A DNA stretch of 64,000 nucleotides from Flavobacteriales bacterium. Lineage in GTDB: Bacteria; Bacteroidota; Bacteroidia; Flavobacteriales_E; Vicingaceae. The stretch lies in the NCBI GenBank assembly GCA_020635815.1, contig JACJZB010000009.1, positions 1 to 64,000 of the forward strand. The letters are read 5' to 3'. Positions 59,843 to 64,000 of this stretch are shown here, piece after piece. Each line of letters opens with the position of its first letter. The stretch's first letter is position 1. The notes below the pieces were generated by a model. It saw only the letters and a list, made by a program, of their open reading frames with translations, did no database searches and was not told the DNA's origin. A program made the translations under genes and the position numbers.

Positions 59843-60721
59843 TTATTCTTCTTTTAGTTTGTTTTCTTCGTCTAAATAGGTTGTGTCATTTAGTTTTTTC
59901 AAAGACTTTATAAAATCTTTACCATCTAAAGTGCTTAATTGAGATTGAGCGACTTTGGTTAATTGTTCAAATCGTTTCGCTTTATCAATATTTTCGGAAA
60001 TCATAACTGCATTTAAATTTTCAAGGTTTGATAAAACCACTAATTCATTAATGCTCGAAAAATCTCTAATGTTCATTCCTTTTTTATTGTGTTCTGCATT
60101 TGCATCTCGCCAATCTTTTGCAGTACAATTGAACATTGCTACATTTAATAAATCAGCTTCTTCTGCATAAATTAACCATTCTTTATCTTTCGAGTAGTTT
60201 TTCTTTGGTATTATGTGTTCTTTGATAGCATCAGTATGAATATGATAATTGGTTTTACTTAAAATCCGTTTAACATTCCATTCGAGATTATATTGATTAG
60301 TTTCAATTTCTTTTAATCGTTGAAATTCTTTTATTAAAAGCAATTTAAACATTGGGCTAATCCAAGCACCAAATTCAAAGGCTAAATCTTTGTGAGCATA
60401 AGTTCCTCCATATCGTCCCGATTTTGAAATAATTCCTACAGCATTTGTGGCTTCTATCCACTTTTTAGGTGTTAAATTAAAATTGTTTAAGCCTGCTTCT
60501 TTTCTAAAGGTGTCGAATTCGACACCTTTAAAATTAGGGTTGTGTAGAGTTTCCCAAAGCCCAATAAATTCAACAGTATTTCTATTTCTCATCCAGTTAC
60601 GAATGTGGTCACTACCACTTTCATCTCGAATCATATCAGTTAAACAGATGTAATCATCTTCATTCTGTCTAACGATTGAGATTAACTTATTTTCAACTTC
60701 TATTTTTGATACTTTACTCAT
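59843..60721 (-). CDS. KilA-N domain protein
   Basis: The 292-residue protein has an N-terminal KilA-N DNA-binding domain (about 1-135: ENKLISIVRQNEDDYICLTDMI, then RNTVEFIGLWETLHNP, then WIEATNAVGIISKSGRYGGTYAHKDLAFEFGAWI) and a C-terminal region of the Bro/ORF6N-like group (LSKTNYHIHTDAIKEHIIP and KGMNIRDFSSINELVVLSNLENLNAVMI). Such proteins are spread on phages, plasmids and integrating elements across Bacteroidota. Flanking attC-like repeats suggest that it arrived as a mobile cassette. Function in the host is unknown. Confidence 0.88.
   Translation of the reverse strand: MSKVSKIEVENKLISIVRQNEDDYICLTDMIRDESGSDHIRNWMRNRNTVEFIGLWETLHNPNFKGVEFDTFRKEAGLNNFNLTPKKWIEATNAVGIISKSGRYGGTYAHKDLAFEFGAWISPMFKLLLIKEFQRLKEIETNQYNLEWNVKRILSKTNYHIHTDAIKEHIIPKKNYSKDKEWLIYAEEADLLNVAMFNCTAKDWRDANAEHNKKGMNIRDFSSINELVVLSNLENLNAVMISENIDKAKRFEQLTKVAQSQLSTLDGKDFIKSLKKLNDTTYLDEENKLKEE
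60505..60530. repeat. 26-base perfect palindrome inside the KilA-N gene
   Basis: The centre GGTGTCGAATTCGACACC is extended by TAAA/TTTA on each side without a mismatch. It encodes part of the peptide KGVEFDTFRKEAG. Confidence 0.85.
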
Positions 60722-60780
60722 TTCTTTATCTTTTTATAAAGGTAAAGATAGTCCTTTTAGAAGTTTTCTGGTCTTATGAA

Positions 60781-61494
60781 TTAGAGACCTCCCATAATTT
60801 TCTTAAAAAGAGCATCAGTTAAAGGATGTCCTAAGTTGTCTGCAATACCCAGTAAATTCATTGCAGCTTCATTTTGATTTACCTCTAATAACGCAAGTCC
60901 ACAAATAAAATATGAATTAGCATATTCTGGATTAAATTCTTTTGCTTTTAAACAATCATTAGCACAACCTTGAACATCTTTTATATTTAATTTAGCATTC
61001 CCTCTATTAGTGTACATTACCTCAAATTCAAATCTATATATAACACCTGAATTATCTATATGAGGGAGTGCTTTTTCATCCAATTCTAGGTTTGTTTTTA
61101 AATCTATTGAGATATCAAATGCGATTATAGCTTTATCAAAATTATTATTTTTAAAATAAATAAGTCCAATTTGCTGATATGTAGAATACCAATCCCCATA
61201 AAGATATAGAGATTTCTTATAATCACTAATAGCTCCTTCTGAATCGCCCATATCTTGTTTAATAGCAGCTCTTAATAATAAAGAATGTTGATTATCTGAA
61301 TTTTCTTCTATGGCTTTATTTAGAAAAGATAAAGCGGTAGCATAGTCTTTTTCTTTGTATGCAGCAATTCCTTGTATCTTATCTTTTAACCAGCCTGATT
61401 CTAATATGGAATTAAGATCATCAGTATTAGGTAGTTTATTGCTATTATTAGTTGGAGGTCTCTGTTCTTCAAATAGTTTTTGATAATTGTCCAT
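60781..61494 (-). CDS. TPR-repeat protein
   Basis: The 237-residue cytoplasmic protein has about five tetratricopeptide-like units (EKDYATALSFLNKAIEENSDN, then DSEGAISDYKKSLYLYGDWYSTYQQ, then NNFDKAIIAFDISIDLKT). A disordered start (EEQRPPTNNSNKLPNTDDL) precedes them. It has its own promoter copy (61564-61594) that matches the promoter of the upstream zinc-finger gene. Confidence 0.82.
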   Translation of the reverse strand: MDNYQKLFEEQRPPTNNSNKLPNTDDLNSILESGWLKDKIQGIAAYKEKDYATALSFLNKAIEENSDNQHSLLLRAAIKQDMGDSEGAISDYKKSLYLYGDWYSTYQQIGLIYFKNNNFDKAIIAFDISIDLKTNLELDEKALPHIDNSGVIYRFEFEVMYTNRGNAKLNIKDVQGCANDCLKAKEFNPEYANSYFICGLALLEVNQNEAAMNLLGIADNLGHPLTDALFKKIMGGL

Positions 61495-61563
61495 ATTTTA
61501 GTTTTAATGAATGCCAACGCTATTCTATGTCACGTTTTAATGTGATATAAAATTGTTGTTAAA

Positions 61564-61594
61564 CGAAGGTAGTTGTTTTTTATGACAAAGTCAA
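61564..61594 (-). promoter_or_regulatory. Promoter of the TPR gene, near-copy of the upstream promoter
   Basis: On the minus strand: TTG (61594-61592), 20-base spacer, TACCTTCG (61571-61564). The 22 bases across the -7 region and leader are identical to those at 61845-61866. Confidence 0.65.
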
Positions 61595-61604
61595 GGGGTA
61601 TTCA

Positions 61605-61826
61605 TTACCCCATAAAATATCCAGAGCCATTGCATCCAGGGCATTGAATTTTATTTCCGTTCCAAATAGTTGTTCCTGCACCACGGCATTGTCCACAAGC
61701 GGTAACAGGTTCGTAAACTCGTATTTTTCCGCTACCCTTACAGCCCAAACACTGTGCACTTTTTCCATCTAAAATAGTTGTGCCAGCACCTCTGCATTGT
61801 CCGCAATCTACAATAACTGAATTCAT
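61605..61826 (-). CDS. Stand-alone tandem CXXCXGXG zinc-finger protein
   Basis: The 73-residue protein consists of four CXXCXGXG motifs of the DnaJ cysteine-rich type: C8/C11, C26/C29, C44/C47 and C62/C65. It is an internal duplication: residues 8-30 (CGQCRGAGTTI...CLGC) and 44-66 (CGQCRGAGTTI...CPGC) are near copies. There is no J domain. It may act as a redox or zinc chaperone, but this is inference from the motif alone. Confidence 0.78.
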   Translation of the reverse strand: MNSVIVDCGQCRGAGTTILDGKSAQCLGCKGSGKIRVYEPVTACGQCRGAGTTIWNGNKIQCPGCNGSGYFMG

Positions 61827-61850
61827 ATCTATAATTTACATTGTGTTAAA

Positions 61851-61881
61851 CGAAGGTAGTTGTTTTATCCAATAAAGTCAA
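61851..61881 (-). promoter_or_regulatory. Promoter of the tandem zinc-finger gene
   Basis: On the minus strand: TTG (61881-61879), 20-base spacer, TACCTTCG (61858-61851), a one-base departure from TAnnTTTG. The start codon lies 25 bases downstream. Confidence 0.65.
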
Positions 61882-61975
61882 GTTGTTTTAATGCTTAGTA
61901 ATTAAAGCAATTTCGGTGATTAAAGTCATTTAAGAAAAGCAGAAAGTTGGGTAAATTTATATCAATAAAAAGCTT

Positions 61976-62119
61976 ATGGAGTCCAAAACCACATTAATAG
62001 TAGTTGCATTAGTAGTTTTAGTACATTTTATTGTGGGTATTGCTTTTTTGGTTTATAGGGTAACCACAGCTAAGAAACCAACTAAAAAAAGTGAAGAAGA
62101 AAATGCGGATGAAAAATAA
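61976..62119 (+). CDS. 47-residue single-pass membrane protein
   Basis: A short frame with ATG at 61976 encodes one hydrophobic segment (LIVVALVVLVHFIVGIAFLV) and a charged Lys/Glu-rich tail (AKKPTKKSEEENADEK). The composition is typical of a genuine small membrane protein with its tail in the cytoplasm. The stop is 4 bases before the convergent YkgJ-like gene end. Function unknown. Confidence 0.6.
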   Translation: MESKTTLIVVALVVLVHFIVGIAFLVYRVTTAKKPTKKSEEENADEK

Positions 62120-62123
62120 AAAG

Positions 62124-62720
62124 TTAAGCAGCACTTTCATTAGGAAAAGGTCGGTAAGCATAATATTGTAAAACTTCTTCTAAAGCCATTTTAAGAGCTT
62201 TATTTACGGGTAACATTATATTTCCCATATTAAAATCTATTTGGTTTAATTGCATGTAATATTCGGTAAAAACTGGAATAGATAATCCTTTTTGTATGGC
62301 TTCGGCTGTACTGGTGTAGTTAGCGGCTTGTCCTTCTTTAATAATTTTACAGGTAGCTAATCTTAAATTTTGATACTTATCGGTGTTGGCAGCAAAACCA
62401 AACAAACGACAAATTAAACCACGGTATTTGTAATTGCCGCAATTACCATTATTAAGAATAGATGATGGCGTATAAATTAAACAGGTTAAACTTTGGGTTT
62501 TATTAAGCGTATTTAGCATTTTTTCGGCTTCACCATTTAAAAATAAATGAAAAGCCCAGGGTAAAAACTCTAACGGAGAAGCTTCAATGGTTGGATAGGT
62601 ACAACATTTACCACATCCTGCAACACACCCTAACCCTGATTTTTGTTGAAACTGAGCACTTTCTATCTCTAATTGGTGAAAAAGATTTTCTACCAATCCT
62701 ACTCTACGCGCTATTGACAT
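62124..62720 (-). CDS. YkgJ-family cysteine cluster protein (UPF0153)
   Basis: The 198-residue protein has the CX3CX2CC cluster of the family at C32, C36, C39 and C40 (LGCVAGCGKCCTYP), followed by later cysteines in LTCLIYTP, NCGNYKYRGLICRLFG and ATCKII, which together probably bind zinc or an iron-sulfur cluster. The RGLICRLFGFA segment is a family hallmark. The biochemical role is not established. Confidence 0.88.
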   Translation of the reverse strand: MSIARRVGLVENLFHQLEIESAQFQQKSGLGCVAGCGKCCTYPTIEASPLEFLPWAFHLFLNGEAEKMLNTLNKTQSLTCLIYTPSSILNNGNCGNYKYRGLICRLFGFAANTDKYQNLRLATCKIIKEGQAANYTSTAEAIQKGLSIPVFTEYYMQLNQIDFNMGNIMLPVNKALKMALEEVLQYYAYRPFPNESAA

Positions 62721-62817
62721 ATTTTTTTACCGAATGTAGGCTTAATAAATCAGTATTATTAGAATTTATTCATAAAAGAAATTAATTGATTTCGTGTGTA
62801 ATTTTGGAAATTCATTC

Positions 62818-62852
62818 ATAAAAAAAGCAAGACTGTTTTAGCCTTGCTTTTT
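62818..62852 (-). terminator. Terminator downstream of the PhnA-like gene
   Basis: Arms AAAAGCAAG and CTTGCTTTT around a short loop; read on the minus strand it is followed by a T run, 24 bases past the stop of the PhnA-like gene. Confidence 0.8.
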
Positions 62853-62875
62853 AATAACCTTTATTTTTTTATGTT

Positions 62876-63451
62876 TTATGATTTCTTTACATATTGCGTT
62901 AAAATCACAATTTGTTGTCCTTCAACTCTTCCTTCTATGTGTTCAGGATTATCGTGCACTAATGAAATGTTTCTAACAGCAGTACCACGTTTTGCAGTAA
63001 ATCCGCCACCTTTTACATTCAAATCTTTAATTAAAACCACAGTATCTCCAGAACTTAAAGTAGCTCCGTTGCTGTCTTTATGAACAATATCGCCACCTTC
63101 ATTACCTTCTCCAGTTTCTCTCGCCCATTTTAATACATCATCTTCAAGATACATCATTTCTAACAAATCAACTGGCCAACCTTCTGCTTTAAGTCTGTTT
63201 AGCATACGCCAAGCCAAAACTTTAACAGCTGGCACTTCGCTCCACATACTATCGTTCAGACAACGCCAGTGGTTAGGATCCATCTTGTCAGGATTTTCAA
63301 TTTGGTCTTTACAAGTGCCACAAATATTTGCACTTTCGTCAGCATTTTTACTTTGTATTAATGCTACATTATAAACGGTTAAATTATCAGTAGCAGCACA
63401 CAATTCACATTGATTTCCGCTACGGTCTTGTACTTCATTAATTAAACTCAT
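62876..63451 (-). CDS. PhnA-like zinc-ribbon protein
   Basis: The 191-residue protein contains a four-Cys zinc ribbon (NQCELCAATDN and NICGTCKDQI), then the HWRCLNDSMWSEVPAVKVLAWRML segment typical of the longer Bacteroidota members, and a C-terminal PhnA domain (DSNGATLSSGDTVVLIKDLNVKGGG to the end). Despite the name, the family has no proven role in phosphonate use. It is monocistronic with its own terminator. Confidence 0.88.
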   Translation of the reverse strand: MSLINEVQDRSGNQCELCAATDNLTVYNVALIQSKNADESANICGTCKDQIENPDKMDPNHWRCLNDSMWSEVPAVKVLAWRMLNRLKAEGWPVDLLEMMYLEDDVLKWARETGEGNEGGDIVHKDSNGATLSSGDTVVLIKDLNVKGGGFTAKRGTAVRNISLVHDNPEHIEGRVEGQQIVILTQYVKKS

Positions 63452-63500
63452 GGTGTTTTTATTTTTTTGAAGCTCAAACTTAGTATTTTAAAATGAGTTT

Positions 63501-64000
63501 TTATTTAATTTGAATGTAGATACATTTTAAATAAGCACCTTCTTTAAACCCTATAGGGTGATCAGTATCGTGTAAGGTTTTATCTAATACCTTATAATTG
63601 GCATTTTCAGTTTGTAAAGTTGTTTCTACCAATTCAAAAAACTCATCAGATGAAACTCTTGAGCTACAAGAAGCTAATACTAAAATTCCTTCTTTGTTAA
63701 CGAGCTTTAATCCTAGTAGAGTTAGTCTTTGATAACTCTTTATTGCACCATCCACTTCTAACTTACTTTTTGCAAAAGATGGTGGGTCAATTACCACAAT
63801 GTCGTATTTTTTGTTTTGATAAGCTAACTCTTCTAATTCATCAAAAGCATCGCCAACTATGGTTAAATGTTTCCCAATATGAGGATTAAGTTGTGCATTT
63901 TCTTCGGCAATTTTTAATGCGGGAGCACTGATGTCTAAACTGGTAACTTCTTTTGCCCCACCAGCCAAAGCATGTACAGAAAATCCTCCAGCGTAAGAAA
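63501..64000 (-). CDS. Class I rRNA methyltransferase (RlmI-like), C-terminal part
   Basis: The gene is cut by the window end. The frame stays open to base 64000, and the visible N-terminal part reads SYAGGFSVHALAGGAKEV, the SAM-binding motif I of RlmI/RlmK-like enzymes. DISAPALKIAEENA, GDAFDEL and the catalytic-type DPPSFAKSK follow, and the tail ends HPIGFKEGAYLKCIY. The upstream PUA domain expected for RlmI lies outside. The enzyme would methylate a cytosine of 23S rRNA if it is true RlmI. Confidence 0.9.
   Translation of the reverse strand, partial: SYAGGFSVHALAGGAKEVTSLDISAPALKIAEENAQLNPHIGKHLTIVGDAFDELEELAYQNKKYDIVVIDPPSFAKSKLEVDGAIKSYQRLTLLGLKLVNKEGILVLASCSSRVSSDEFFELVETTLQTENANYKVLDKTLHDTDHPIGFKEGAYLKCIYIQIK

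Overview
The window is AT-rich chromosomal DNA from a marine-type Bacteroidota, most likely order Flavobacteriales. Four things point there: several large secreted proteins end in type IX secretion (T9SS) sorting domains or the gliding-motility-type C-terminal domain; promoters fit the Bacteroidota pattern TTG-N20-TAnnTTTG; GlnS and GltX occur together with other typical flavobacterial housekeeping genes; and several interspersed repeat families familiar from Bacteroidota genomes are present. Family names rest on motifs read by eye; no database search was run.

Layout. 0-7 kb: end of a probable outer-membrane protein, two tandem secreted cell-wall or polysaccharide hydrolases (amidase and GH18) sharing a nearly identical 1.13 kb module, and a 2OG-Fe(II) oxygenase. 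7-14.7 kb: accessory stretch with a ParDE-like toxin-antitoxin pair and many small orphan secreted proteins or lipoproteins. 14.9-24.7 kb: an AsmA/ABC-transporter/HutD gene string, an rRNA pseudouridine synthase, MetG, LD-carboxypeptidase and YraN. 24.7-34.7 kb: a surface L-type lectin protein, a two-gene microprotein pair, then a LacI regulator divergent from an MFS-ROK kinase-GH92 alpha-mannosidase operon. The LacI-type operator between regulator and operon recurs in front of the lectin gene, suggesting one mannoside-responsive regulon. 34.7-40.4 kb: small barrel protein, radical SAM protein, two DEAD-box helicases, a quinone reductase, and a scrambled spot with two tRNA-Ala genes, two gene fragments and two copies of a hairpin repeat. 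40.5-45.1 kb: a giant lectin/PKD surface protein. 45.4-59.6 kb: RidA, IleS, a DksA/TraR-like protein, LspA, a T9SS protein, GltX, GlnS, FolB, a receiver-only response regulator, a TPR protein and LigA. 59.6-64 kb: an attC-like hairpin region beside a KilA-N gene, a TPR protein, a tandem CXXCXGXG protein, a 47-residue membrane protein, YkgJ-like and PhnA proteins, and a methyltransferase cut by the window end.

The most unusual object is ileS. Its reading frame carries four copies of a GC-rich hairpin repeat that is otherwise intergenic. Two are solo insertions that add about 10 residues each. The other two are in opposite orientation and bracket about 105 residues resembling a decayed DUF559 (Vsr/PD-(D/E)XK-like) endonuclease. 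Together they look like a small mobile element with inverted ends that entered an essential tRNA synthetase gene in frame and was kept as about 130 extra residues.
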